From: Hoeflea_A sp039025395
GTDB taxonomy: Bacteria > Pseudomonadota > Alphaproteobacteria > Rhizobiales > Rhizobiaceae
NCBI GenBank assembly: GCA_039025395.1
Contig: JBCCOK010000004.1
Span: 1 to 64,000, forward strand
Length of the DNA stretch: 64,000 nucleotides
Direction of reading: 5' to 3'
Part shown: positions 36,077 to 45,101 of the stretch, piece after piece
How positions within the stretch are numbered: position 1 is the stretch's first letter
How the letters are laid out: the number at the start of each line of letters is the position of its first letter
The notes under the pieces: generated by a model
Told to the model about the DNA's origin: nothing
The model's input: the letters and a program-made list of their open reading frames with translations, nothing else
Database searches by the model: none
Translations under genes and position numbers: made by a program

Positions 36077-36562
36077 ATGGCCATGAACGATATCGAGATT
36101 CTCAGCCCGCAAACGCACCCTGGACAAGCGGAATCCTTCGTCGACCGTTACCTGCTCTATATCATGGCACAGGCCAGTGCTGCGGCCAGCAGCGCCTTTC
36201 ACGGTCAGCTTGCGGATATGGGTGTGTCGGTGCCGAAATGGCGCATTCTTGCAAGCCTTTATCCGGATAAATCGCTGAATGTCGGCGACCTGGCGCGCAA
36301 GTGCCTCATGAAGCAGCCAACGCTGACGCGCCAGCTTGACCGTCTGTGCGCCGAAGGCCTGACTGAACGCCGCCATGAGGATCGAGACCGGCGCGGCGTT
36401 CTGGTGACGCTGAGCGCAGAGGGGAGGGCGCGGGCCACACGCTATGTCGCCATGGCCCGGCAACATGAGTCGGAGATCCTGGCGGACTATTCGGCCGAGG
36501 AAGTCGCAGTGCTCAAGGATATCCTGATCGAGCTTGCGGAGCGGGCGCGCGCCAAGGGCTGA
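36077..36562 (+). CDS. MarR-family transcriptional regulator
   Basis: This is a 161-residue winged-helix regulator with NVGDLARKCLMKQPTLTRQLDRL as recognition region and the wing HEDRDRRGVLVTLSAEG. It is divergent from the NicX-like operon, with ~95 AT-rich bases between the starts. In nic and pic clusters a MarR protein represses the pathway until the ring substrate binds, and the arrangement here fits that. No clear palindromic operator was found by eye. The start (36077 or 36083) lacks a strong ribosome site. Confidence 0.9.
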   Translation: MAMNDIEILSPQTHPGQAESFVDRYLLYIMAQASAAASSAFHGQLADMGVSVPKWRILASLYPDKSLNVGDLARKCLMKQPTLTRQLDRLCAEGLTERRHEDRDRRGVLVTLSAEGRARATRYVAMARQHESEILADYSAEEVAVLKDILIELAERARAKG

Positions 36563-36599
36563 AGGTCTGGCGGCGGCAAGAAATTGGCATAGCAGGCAC

Positions 36600-37103
36600 C
36601 TATCGGCTGAAGCGCAGCTCGCTCAATGTGATGTCATCATCGACAAGGCGCGTGGTCAGCGAAAACGTGCCGTCCCCGATATCCCATTGCATCCGGTGCG
36701 CCGCTCTGCGGTTTGTATCGGGATGGGGCGCACTGAAATCGAGATCAATCCGGTTTCCGGACTGTGCGCCCCTGACGGACGCGTTGCCCGTACCAAAGGG
36801 ATTTGACCACTGGCCGGAAATCACATCGCCGCCATTTCTTCGGCTGACGGTTCCCGTCAGATCGAACTTGCGCCCCGGCACCGCACACTGGCCTTTGACG
36901 ACAAGTCTTTCGCTTTTCGAAAAATAGGTGTTTTCGATACGGCAACGGACCTTTTCCGCATCACCGTCCGTGTTCTGCCTGGCCCAGCCTTCTCCCTTCC
37001 ATCTCCCGTCAAGCATCGCCAGCAGATCGGGTGATTGCGCCAAAGATGGCGGTGCAAGAGCGGCAAAAGCAAGAAGAGCGACGGTCATGACCTTGAACAT
37101 CAT
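36600..37103 (-). CDS. Small exported protein of the polyketide-lipid operon, unknown function
   Basis: This 167-residue protein has a signal peptide (residues 1-22, LLAFAALAPPSLAQ) and a mature part rich in predicted beta strands, with a GRWKGEGWARQ opening reminiscent of lipocalin-like folds. Two Cys (in VRCRIE and GQCAVPG) could form a disulfide. Its ATG overlaps the stop of the MMPL transporter gene, so it is the last gene of a four-gene operon. It may carry or accept the exported lipid in the periplasm (inference). I do not recognise the family. Confidence 0.75.
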   Translation of the reverse strand: MMFKVMTVALLAFAALAPPSLAQSPDLLAMLDGRWKGEGWARQNTDGDAEKVRCRIENTYFSKSERLVVKGQCAVPGRKFDLTGTVSRRNGGDVISGQWSNPFGTGNASVRGAQSGNRIDLDFSAPHPDTNRRAAHRMQWDIGDGTFSLTTRLVDDDITLSELRFSR

Positions 37104-39313
37104 GGGGTACGGACCTGTTTGAGCAAGGCCGGCAGCAACACGAGGTCAGCGAAAAGAGCAAGTATGAAGCTGATGATCATCATCTTTCCAAACAGCCGCA
37201 CCGGGGCAAACACGCTGAATTGGGTAACAATCATACCGACGCACAACAAGACCGTGGTTAAAACCATGACGCGGCCAGTGCGGGCGATCGCTTTTGCCAG
37301 TGCCTCTCTTTGATGAAACCCGTTATGCAATTCCAGCCTGTAGCGGGACGCAAAATGGATGGAATCATTCACGGCGATGCCGAACGCGATGGTCAGCGCC
37401 AGAACCGCTGTAGGCGTCAAATGGCCGTTGTCGATGACGTGCAAGGCTGCCGCAGCAACTGCAAGCGGGATGATGTTGGGTCCGATGAGGGCGATGACCA
37501 ATGGGGGCCAGCGAAAGGCGATCGCGGTGATCAGCGTTGCCAGCAGGCACGCAATCAGGAGCCCGCGCCCCAACTGTCCGATAATGGCAACCGACTCATG
37601 GCGCATGATGACAGGCAGGCCGGTTACTCTGTCGGCGCCCGCGGTGAGAGCCGCCTGTTCCATGCGGTCCTGGATGACCAGCGATTGAGGGTCCTGCATC
37701 GGTTCCGGCACGGCGGAGACGATACGGGCAACGTTGCCGTCTGACGGGTAGAGCATGGTTCGAAGGTCGCCGGGCAATTCTTCAAGATCTGCGGTGCCGG
37801 GCAAGGCGTCGGGCTGTCCAAGCCAACGGGCGAATGTCGTCAGGGACAGTGTCGTATAGCCGGGTGCGGCGTCGATCATGGCTTGCGTGACATTGGCCAG
37901 TTTGGCCCACTGTTCCGGGTCTTCAAGCGATTGACCAGGTTCCAGCTCGATTTCCGACCACAACCGGTAGGTTCCGCCGAAGGCTTCGGCCAGTTTGGCG
38001 TTGCTTTCAACAAGTGGGCTGTCGGACGGCAGATTGTCTTCATAGGGAAACCAGCTGACCGTGTTGGCATAACCCCAAAGCCCTACCGCCAGCGCAAAAA
38101 CACCGGCGAAAATGACAAGGCGGTCGCGGCGCCAAGCCGTATCCGCGATCGTTTCGAGCAGAGAGAAACGCTGTCGGCTGGACGGACTTGCCGACAACCG
38201 GAAAATGGCAAATCGTCCAAGAAGTCCGAAAAGCAAAATGGTCGTGAAATAGCAGGCCATGACTGAAGCTGCGCCGGCAATTGCAAATTCGACCAATTGA
38301 CGGTTGCCGGAAACCGCGACAGCCAGGAACCCGATCGCTGTCGTGACCGCCGACAAGGCGCAGGCCGGGCCGATATCGGCAATGGTTGCGGCGACTTTGG
38401 CGCTGGTCGTGCCCGGCGTTTCACTGTCTCGCAAATGCAGCAGCAAATGCATGCTGTCGGCGATTGCAAAGACCAGCACAAGGATCGGCAAGACGTTGCT
38501 GATGACCGTTATCGGATAGTCCAGCAGGACGAACAGGCCGAGCGTGACCGCGACGCCTACGAGCGCAGGAACGAATGCGAGGACTGCGAGGACGACCGAG
38601 CGCAGCAGGATGACGGCCAACAGAAAAACCATCCCTGCACCCAGCGCGTTGAGCAGGACGAGGTCACCTTGGAGGCCATCGGCAATTTCGAGAGAGATCG
38701 CGCTCTCGCCGGTGATCGTGGCGCTGACGGTATCAGGAAGCCTATCCGTTGCCAGCGCCTCAAGATCGGCAATGAGCGCCCGTATGTCGCTGCTTTCCAT
38801 ATCCGGCCTTGCCGACAGGACGAAGAGGGTCGCATCCAATTGCGGTGTGATGAATGCCGCTGAAGCGGGGTTTTGGCGGGAGAAATGGTCGAGCCGCTCG
38901 GCAAGTGTCTGTGCCGAAACGTCGCTCGGTATCAGCGGCTGATCGGCATAGGTTGGATCGACCGGCGAAAATCGAACGGCAAAGGGCGAAAGCGCACTCG
39001 TTACGCCGTCGGTAAATTCAAGTTCAAGAGCAAGGTCGCGCATCGCCTCGATGTCGGCGGGCGTAAATGCCTGCGGATGTTGAATCATTACAGCGAGTTC
39101 GGTCGGCTTACCGCCAAGGCCCGATATAAAGTCTCGGTATTCCTGCGATTTCTGGCTGGTCGACAGAAAGACCCGGTTGATGTCCTCGTCGAAACGCAAT
39201 TGCGGCACCGATACGATCGCGGCGACCACAATAGCCAAAACGACCAATGCAGCAAAAATCGGGTGTCGGACCGCCCAAAGACCGGGGCGTTCCAGCCCAA
39301 GACCGATCGTCAC
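37100..39313 (-). CDS. MMPL/RND-family transporter
   Basis: This 737-residue inner-membrane protein has about 12 transmembrane segments in two halves and large periplasmic loops after TM1 and TM7, as in MmpL and HpnN-type exporters. Typical segments are LVLVFAIADSMHLLLHLRD and the second-half TIAFGIAVNDSIHFASRYR, both with proton-relay type Asp. It opens with GTG 39313, overlapping the methyltransferase stop as GTGA. In this operon it probably exports a lipid-like product. Confidence 0.9.
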   Translation of the reverse strand: MTIGLGLERPGLWAVRHPIFAALVVLAIVVAAIVSVPQLRFDEDINRVFLSTSQKSQEYRDFISGLGGKPTELAVMIQHPQAFTPADIEAMRDLALELEFTDGVTSALSPFAVRFSPVDPTYADQPLIPSDVSAQTLAERLDHFSRQNPASAAFITPQLDATLFVLSARPDMESSDIRALIADLEALATDRLPDTVSATITGESAISLEIADGLQGDLVLLNALGAGMVFLLAVILLRSVVLAVLAFVPALVGVAVTLGLFVLLDYPITVISNVLPILVLVFAIADSMHLLLHLRDSETPGTTSAKVAATIADIGPACALSAVTTAIGFLAVAVSGNRQLVEFAIAGAASVMACYFTTILLFGLLGRFAIFRLSASPSSRQRFSLLETIADTAWRRDRLVIFAGVFALAVGLWGYANTVSWFPYEDNLPSDSPLVESNAKLAEAFGGTYRLWSEIELEPGQSLEDPEQWAKLANVTQAMIDAAPGYTTLSLTTFARWLGQPDALPGTADLEELPGDLRTMLYPSDGNVARIVSAVPEPMQDPQSLVIQDRMEQAALTAGADRVTGLPVIMRHESVAIIGQLGRGLLIACLLATLITAIAFRWPPLVIALIGPNIIPLAVAAAALHVIDNGHLTPTAVLALTIAFGIAVNDSIHFASRYRLELHNGFHQREALAKAIARTGRVMVLTTVLLCVGMIVTQFSVFAPVRLFGKMMIISFILALFADLVLLPALLKQVRTP

Positions 39314-39816
39314 GGCCTTCTCAAGTGGGAGAGGGCTCGTTCTTCAACGGAAATGCGCAGCGTTAGCATGGCGGCATTGAGTATTGAAAACATGACAGCG
39401 ACCCAGAAAAGCCCCAAAACCATGGGTGCGACAAAGATCTCAAGCACCACCAGCAAATAGTTCGGGTGGTTGAGAAAAGCGAAGGGGCCCGAGCGGACGA
39501 GCGGCTCGTCAAGAATGATGATCCGCGTGGTCCAGCGCTGCCCGAGACTGAACAGTATCCATAGTCTGAAGATCTGCAATAGCGCAAAGACATAGAGCCA
39601 CGCCCATGAGATGGCGTTTGCGTAGCCGAAAAAGAGGAGTGACAAGACCCAGCAGGTGTGGAGTGTCACCATCAAAGGATAGTGCGACGCACCCACTTCG
39701 ACGGCGCCCCTTTCAATGAGACGGCGCGTATTGCGTTTTGCAAGAGCAAGCTCGCTGAGCCGCTGAACGATGATGAACAGGAGGAATAGCGCCGTGGGAA
39801 GGGTTATTTCTTCCAT
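39310..39816 (-). CDS. Isoprenylcysteine carboxyl methyltransferase (ICMT)-family protein
   Basis: This 168-residue integral membrane methyltransferase has several hydrophobic helices and the C-terminal SAM site LNHPNYLLVVLEIFVAPM with SVEERAL near the end. ATG 39816 starts one base after the stop of the polyketide synthase gene, so the genes are coupled. In Streptomyces an ICMT-type protein (SrsB) methylates phenolic lipids made by the type III synthase SrsA. The same pair here suggests methylation of a polyketide-derived phenolic or pyrone lipid. Confidence 0.9.
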   Translation of the reverse strand: MEEITLPTALFLLFIIVQRLSELALAKRNTRRLIERGAVEVGASHYPLMVTLHTCWVLSLLFFGYANAISWAWLYVFALLQIFRLWILFSLGQRWTTRIIILDEPLVRSGPFAFLNHPNYLLVVLEIFVAPMVLGLFWVAVMFSILNAAMLTLRISVEERALSHLRRP

Positions 39817-39817
39817 C

Positions 39818-40876
39818 TCACGCGGCGACCTGAAGCGGCAGGAAGGAAGCGGTGAAGCCGGGTCCCAGCGCACACATCACCATACGGCCGGCATATCGGT
39901 CCTCCAGCACTCTTTTCAACACGAACATCACCGTCGGTGCCGACATGTTCCCGTAGTCCTTCAGGACAGCGCGTTCGCATTGAAGGCTGTCAGCCGCCAG
40001 TTGCAGCGAGGTTTCGATCGCATCGACCACCTTGGCACCACCCGGATGACATACAAAGCGGTTTACGTCATGGCGTTCCAGTCCGGACCGTTTCAATGCC
40101 CGGTCTGTCGCGGCTGCGAAATTTTCTTCCGCAAAGGTCGGGATAGACCGGTCGAAGATCACGCCCAGTCCCCCCTCGTCGACGTCCCAGCCCATAATGT
40201 CGAGTGTATCCGCCCACATCTCTTCCTGGCCCTGGTCGAGTCTGACGCCGGGGCGCCCGCGGTCCAGCCTTTCAGTGGACAGGCAGGCAGCGCCCGCCCC
40301 ATCGCCAAACAATACCGTCGCGACGATGTCGGCTTTGCGCAACCTGTCGGAGCGAAACGAAAGCGTGCAGGCCTCCAGCGCGACAATCAGCACGTTTGAG
40401 CCGGGACGAGCCGCGGCAAGGGCGCGCGCGATGGCCATTCCCGATACACCACCGGCACAGCCAAGACCGAAGACCGGGACGCGGGAAATGTCGTTGCGAA
40501 ATCCCATTTCTTTCCACGCAAGGGCTTCGATGGTCGGCGTCGCAATCCCGGTCGACGATACGGTTACGACCGTGTCGACCTCCGCGGCCTCAAGACCGGC
40601 ATCGGCGAGCGCTTGCCGGGCCACGTCGATGTAAAGCGTCTTGGCGCCCTCAAGATATCGGCGGTTGCGTTGCGGCCAGTTCTTTTCGTCTTCAAACCAC
40701 TCGAAAGATGCCATCGAATACCGGCGGTCGACACCTGCGGTCTCGAATGTCTTTGCCATTTTCTCAAACTGCGCATATCTCGGCCCGAGAATTCGCCTTG
40801 CGTTTTCCAGCACCAGATCCTGAGGCAATTCATAGGGCGGAACGGCTGTGGCGATCCCGTTGAGATAGACTGACAT
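39818..40876 (-). CDS. Type III polyketide synthase
   Basis: This 352-residue chalcone-synthase-like enzyme has the complete triad C140 (GLGCAGG), H277 (CHPGG) and N310 (YGNMSAP). The active-site entrance region RRYSMASFEWF resembles bacterial alkylresorcinol/alkylpyrone synthases rather than plant enzymes. It extends an acyl starter with malonyl-CoA and cyclises it. It is the first gene of the operon with ICMT, MMPL transporter and exported protein. ATG 40876 is preferred over an upstream frame start at 40894 because it begins at the conserved YLNGIATAVPP. Confidence 0.92.
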   Translation of the reverse strand: MSVYLNGIATAVPPYELPQDLVLENARRILGPRYAQFEKMAKTFETAGVDRRYSMASFEWFEDEKNWPQRNRRYLEGAKTLYIDVARQALADAGLEAAEVDTVVTVSSTGIATPTIEALAWKEMGFRNDISRVPVFGLGCAGGVSGMAIARALAAARPGSNVLIVALEACTLSFRSDRLRKADIVATVLFGDGAGAACLSTERLDRGRPGVRLDQGQEEMWADTLDIMGWDVDEGGLGVIFDRSIPTFAEENFAAATDRALKRSGLERHDVNRFVCHPGGAKVVDAIETSLQLAADSLQCERAVLKDYGNMSAPTVMFVLKRVLEDRYAGRMVMCALGPGFTASFLPLQVAA

Positions 40877-41226
40877 TCCCAATTCCGTTTGCATTTCGCA
40901 GGCAGTGCACCGACCGGGTCACCGATTTTCGATACCGGCCACTGGCCTATTTAGGCCCCGTTTTGAGGATGGGAAGCTCACGCAGGGGTAAAGCGTTGGT
41001 GAGTGTTGCGTGCGCATGCTGGCGATTGCGTTGACGCAGATGCGGAAAGGGCGCCCTGAAAAACAAGCGCATGCCAATTGATGCTGAAGGAACCGGACCA
41101 AGGCGATAGCGGCCACGTCCGCAGATGGCAACCGGTTGGTTGTTCAACGGCCGTCTTCTGCACAATTGTGGCATGACGCCGCAGGGCCGGTTCATTTCGC
41201 TTGCGGTTTTCCGGGGCTTTCGCTAA
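40877..41226. other. Intergenic region between polyketide operon and serC
   Basis: This 350-base divergent region presumably holds promoters for both the polyketide operon and serC. I see no gene or RNA other than the small hairpins directly before serC. Confidence 0.5.
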
Positions 41227-41283
41227 GTCCCGAGGCGGGACACCCCTCCCCAACGAGGGGCAACTATCTGGAAGGATAGAAAC
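41227..41283 (+). ncRNA. Candidate serC cis-regulatory RNA motif
   Basis: Two consecutive hairpins, GTCCCG-AGG-CGGGAC (41227-41241) and CCCCT-N8-AGGGG (41243-41260), end ten bases before the GGAAGG ribosome site (41270-41275) of serC. A motif named serC, built of small hairpins directly before serC, is known from alphaproteobacteria through comparative genomics. The position and shape fit, but I could not compare it with the consensus. Confidence 0.55.
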
Positions 41284-42459
41284 ATGACAGTGAATGCCAA
41301 GCCGGACATGCGTCCGGCCGATCCCCGTTTTTCATCTGGGCCCTGCACCAAGCGACCAGGCTGGTCGCCAAGCGTATTGGCTGACGCGGCGCTTGGCCGT
41401 TCCCATCGCGCCAAGGCCGGCAAAGCAAAACTCAAACAGGCGATTGACAAGACCCGGTCGGTTCTCGGCGTGCCCGACGACTACCGGATTGGCATCGTAC
41501 CGGCCTCCGATACCGGTGCGGTTGAAATGGCGATGTGGTCGATGCTGGGGGCGCGAGGCGTCCATATGCTCGCCTGGGAGTCCTTCGGCGCAGGCTGGGT
41601 GAGCGACGTGGTCAAACAGTTGCGGCTTGATGACGTCAAACTGCTTGAGGCCGACTATGGACTGCTGCCCGATCTGAGCGCCGTCGAGTTCCACCGCGAT
41701 GTTGTCTTTACCTGGAACGGGACGACATCCGGCGTGCGTGTGCCCGACGGTCACTTTATTCCGGATGACCGCGAAGGCCTGACGATCTGCGATGCGACTT
41801 CGGCGGCTTTTGCGCAGGACCTTCCCTTTACAAAACTCGATGTGGTGACCTTTTCCTGGCAGAAGGTGCTTGGCGGCGAAGGCGGCCATGGCATGCTTAT
41901 CCTGAGCCCCCGCGCGGTCGAGCGGCTTGAAACCTATGCGCCGCCTTGGCCCTTGCCGAAGATTTTCCGGATGACAAAGGGCGGCAAGCTCATAGACGGC
42001 ATATTCGAAGGGGCGACCATCAACACGCCGTCCATGCTTTGCGTTGAAGACTATCTGGATGCACTAGGCTGGGCAGAGAGCATCGGCGGTCTTGAGGCAT
42101 TGAAGCAGCGCGCAGAGGACAACGCCGCGGTGATCAGCGCTTTCGTGGACAAAACCGCATGGCTCGATTTTCTTGCCGTTGATCCCGCGACGCGCTCGAA
42201 CACGTCCGTTTGTCTCAAGATTGTCGACCCTCAGGTGGCAGCGTTGCCGCAGGAAAGGCAGGCAGCCTTTGCCAAAGACATGGCAGGATTGCTTGAAGCG
42301 GACGGTATTGCACTCGATATCGGCGCCTATCGCGATGCGCCGCCGGGTCTGCGGATATGGTGCGGCGCAACGGTTGAGACGGCTGATCTCAAGGCGCTCA
42401 CGCCATGGCTCGACTGGGCATTCCATATGCAGTTTTCCACTCTAGAGTCAGTTGTATGA
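41284..42459 (+). CDS. serC: Phosphoserine aminotransferase
   Basis: This 391-residue PLP enzyme performs the second step of serine synthesis, 3-phosphohydroxypyruvate plus glutamate to phosphoserine. The N-terminus (DPRFSSGPCTKRPGW) is the type found in alphaproteobacterial SerC, and the PLP Lys is K194 in SWQKVLGGEGGHG. It precedes serA by 68 bases on the same strand, as in other Hyphomicrobiales, and both may be controlled by the leader hairpins before it. Confidence 0.96.
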   Translation: MTVNAKPDMRPADPRFSSGPCTKRPGWSPSVLADAALGRSHRAKAGKAKLKQAIDKTRSVLGVPDDYRIGIVPASDTGAVEMAMWSMLGARGVHMLAWESFGAGWVSDVVKQLRLDDVKLLEADYGLLPDLSAVEFHRDVVFTWNGTTSGVRVPDGHFIPDDREGLTICDATSAAFAQDLPFTKLDVVTFSWQKVLGGEGGHGMLILSPRAVERLETYAPPWPLPKIFRMTKGGKLIDGIFEGATINTPSMLCVEDYLDALGWAESIGGLEALKQRAEDNAAVISAFVDKTAWLDFLAVDPATRSNTSVCLKIVDPQVAALPQERQAAFAKDMAGLLEADGIALDIGAYRDAPPGLRIWCGATVETADLKALTPWLDWAFHMQFSTLESVV

Positions 42460-42527
42460 CTTAGCATTGGGCCGGTCGATCCGGTCCGATCCCTCACTCT
42501 TTCGTTTGATTGAAATGGAGGCCGTTT

Positions 42528-44123
42528 ATGGCACCGCGCGTACTTGTTTCAGATAAGCTTTCCGATACCGCAGTCGATATTTTCCGTCAGCGCGGGATCG
42601 ATGTCGATTTTCAGCCGGACATTGGCAAGGACAAGGAAAAGATGCTCGAGATCATCGGCGGGTATGACGGCCTTGCCGTACGCTCCGCGACAAAGGTGAT
42701 GCCGAAAATGATAGAAGCCGCAGAGCGGCTGAAAGTGGTCGGTCGCGCCGGTATTGGCGTCGACAATATCGACCTGACGGCAGCTTCGCGGCGCGGTATC
42801 ATCGTCATGAACACGCCCTTCGGCAATTCGATCACGACGGCTGAACACGCAATAGCGCTACTGCTGGCTGTGGCGCGGCAGATCCCCGCGGCCGATGCCT
42901 CGACGCAAGCCGGAAAGTGGGAAAAATCCCGCTTCATGGGCGTGGAAATCACCGGCAAGACGCTGGGCGTGATCGGTTGCGGCAATATCGGTTCGGTCGC
43001 CGCTGCAAGGGGCATCGGCCTGAAGATGCGTGTCATCGGCTATGATCCGTTCCTTTCCGTCGAGCGGGCGGCTGAAATCGGGATCGAAAAGGTCGAACTC
43101 GAGGAGCTCCTTGCGCGGTCGGACTTCATCACGCTGCATGTCCCGCTCACCGACAAAACCCGCAATATTATCGATGCCGACGCAATTGTGCAGATGAAGC
43201 AGGGCGTGCGCATCATCAATTGCGCCCGTGGCGGCCTTGTCGTTGAGGCCGATCTGGCGGAAGCCATCAAATCGGGCAAGGTGGCGGGTGCAGGCTTTGA
43301 CGTTTTCGAGCGTGAACCGGCGACAGACAGCCCTCTCTTCGGGCTCCCAAATGTCGTCTGCACGCCGCATCTCGGCGCTTCGACCAGCGAGGCGCAGGAA
43401 AATGTCGCCGTCCAGGTGGCCGAACAGATGTCGGATTATCTGCTTAAGGGCGCCGTTACGAACGCGATCAACATGCCGTCAATCAGCGCTGAAGAAGCAC
43501 CAAGGCTCAGACCCTTCGTCAAGCTTGCCGAGGTGCTCGGCGCATTTGTCGGCCAGGTGACCGAAAGCGCCATCAAGGAAGTGGAGATTCTCTATGACGG
43601 GTCGACCGCGGGTATGAACACCAATGCCCTGACCAGCGCGGCGCTGGCGGGTCTGATACGCCCGCAAGTCGCCGACGTGAACATGGTGTCGGCGCCTGTC
43701 ATGGCAAAGGAACGCGGCATTATCCTGTCCGAGGCGCGGCGCGACAAGTCTGGTGTGTTCGACGGCTATATCAAGTTGACCGTCAAAACAGCCAACCAAA
43801 CCCGTTCCGTTGCAGGGACCTGCTTTTCTGACGGAAAACCGCGCTTCATCCAGATCAAGGGCATCAATCTAGACGCGGAGGTGGGCGCGCATATGGTTTA
43901 CACCACAAATGAGGACGCGCCCGGTATCATCGGTCTTCTGGGAACGGTTTTCGGCGATGCGGGTGTCAACATCGCCAACTTCTCTCTTGGCCGCAACAGG
44001 CCGGGTGGCGACGCGATTGCTCTTCTTTATGTCGACGAAGCCGTCAGCGAGGACGTGCTGGACCTGGTACGCAGCCATAGGGAGATTCAGTCCGCCAAGC
44101 CCCTGGTCTTCGATGTGGCATGA
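42528..44123 (+). CDS. serA: D-3-phosphoglycerate dehydrogenase
   Basis: This 531-residue enzyme performs the first step of serine synthesis. It has the NAD fold GVIGCGNIGSVAAARG, catalytic Arg in NCARGGLV, Glu in FDVFEREP and His in CTPHLGAST. An intervening ASB-like domain follows, and a C-terminal ACT domain (about 455-531) that in this family lets serine inhibit the enzyme. ATG 42528 has GGAGG six bases upstream. It ends just before the 33-base hairpin repeat. Confidence 0.97.
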   Translation: MAPRVLVSDKLSDTAVDIFRQRGIDVDFQPDIGKDKEKMLEIIGGYDGLAVRSATKVMPKMIEAAERLKVVGRAGIGVDNIDLTAASRRGIIVMNTPFGNSITTAEHAIALLLAVARQIPAADASTQAGKWEKSRFMGVEITGKTLGVIGCGNIGSVAAARGIGLKMRVIGYDPFLSVERAAEIGIEKVELEELLARSDFITLHVPLTDKTRNIIDADAIVQMKQGVRIINCARGGLVVEADLAEAIKSGKVAGAGFDVFEREPATDSPLFGLPNVVCTPHLGASTSEAQENVAVQVAEQMSDYLLKGAVTNAINMPSISAEEAPRLRPFVKLAEVLGAFVGQVTESAIKEVEILYDGSTAGMNTNALTSAALAGLIRPQVADVNMVSAPVMAKERGIILSEARRDKSGVFDGYIKLTVKTANQTRSVAGTCFSDGKPRFIQIKGINLDAEVGAHMVYTTNEDAPGIIGLLGTVFGDAGVNIANFSLGRNRPGGDAIALLYVDEAVSEDVLDLVRSHREIQSAKPLVFDVA

Positions 44124-44133
44124 AGCAGGGACC

Positions 44134-44166
44134 TAGAGCAATTCAGTCTAAGCCTGAATTGCTCTA
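44134..44166. repeat. TAGAGCAA hairpin element, intact copy 1
   Basis: A perfect 13-bp stem, TAGAGCAATTCAG / CTGAATTGCTCTA, has a seven-base loop. A second copy with the same stem and loop lengths lies at 58334-58366 and a half copy at 308-320. It sits between the convergent serA and DMT genes and may act as a transcription barrier in both directions, although no T run follows. Confidence 0.85.
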
Positions 44167-44201
44167 AAGCGGCCTGATGCAGCTCAATCAGGGCTGACAA
44201 G

Positions 44202-45101
44202 TCAGGATCTGGCGCTCTTTTCAGGTTCTGGCCGGCGTTCGGCAAGGGCAATCCCGCCCAAGACCATGGCGATGGCGAACAGATGGTGGATTTGCAACTG
44301 CTCGCCAAGAAGTGTGACGGCAAAGAACGTACCGAAGATCGGGACGAGGTTGATGAAGAGACCGCCACGGTTGGGCCCGATCAGCCTTATGCCGCCGATG
44401 TAGCAGGCCTGCGAGACGATGGACGGGAAGATGGCTGCGAATAGAAGCACAAGCCATCCTTGCGTGTCGGGCAGCCTCAGGTAGCCGCCTGCATATTCGA
44501 GTGCCGTAAACGGAATGCCGCCCAGGATAGCGCCGACGGCGAGCATCGTGATGGAACTCAACCAGTGTAGCTGCGGCATCCATCGCAACGCCACCGTGTA
44601 GGCGCCATAGAACGCGATCGAAAGCAGGAGCAAGGCATCGCCATAGCCGATTTGAAGTCGCAGCAAGCTGGCTATATCGCCGTTTGTGGCGACGATGCAG
44701 ATACCGGCCAGCGACAACAGGAAACCGAAAATTTGACCGGGGCTGACCCGTTGCCCGAACATGAGGAAATTGGCGACGAACACCAATAAAGGCATCGATG
44801 CCTGCTGGATCGCAGCATTGATGGCGCTGGTATGGTTGAGGGCCAGGTAATAAAAATTGTTAAACAGCGCGAAGCCGACAACACCCATCACGATGAGAAA
44901 CAGAAAATGGGACCGGATCGTCTGCCATTCGCGCCGAAGATGCGGAAGGGCGAAGGGCAAAACCAGGACGAGCGCAATAATCCAGCGCCCACTGGTCAAG
45001 AGAGCAGGGCTGATATGGCCAGCGGCGAGCTTTCCCGCGATGGCATTTCCGCCCCAGCCCATCATTGTTATGATCAGCAAAAGGTAGGCTCTGGCCGCCA
45101 T
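44202..45101 (-). CDS. DMT-family (EamA) transporter
   Basis: This inner-membrane protein of ~299 residues has ten hydrophobic segments and two EamA repeats. The first begins at LLLIITMMGWGGNAIAGKL; the second ends with IFGTFFAVTLLGEQL. Substrates of the family include amino acids and other metabolites; nothing here identifies this one. ATG 45101 is chosen. The longer frame opens with TTG 45143 without a ribosome site. It converges on serA. Confidence 0.9.
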   Translation of the reverse strand: MAARAYLLLIITMMGWGGNAIAGKLAAGHISPALLTSGRWIIALVLVLPFALPHLRREWQTIRSHFLFLIVMGVVGFALFNNFYYLALNHTSAINAAIQQASMPLLVFVANFLMFGQRVSPGQIFGFLLSLAGICIVATNGDIASLLRLQIGYGDALLLLSIAFYGAYTVALRWMPQLHWLSSITMLAVGAILGGIPFTALEYAGGYLRLPDTQGWLVLLFAAIFPSIVSQACYIGGIRLIGPNRGGLFINLVPIFGTFFAVTLLGEQLQIHHLFAIAMVLGGIALAERRPEPEKSARS

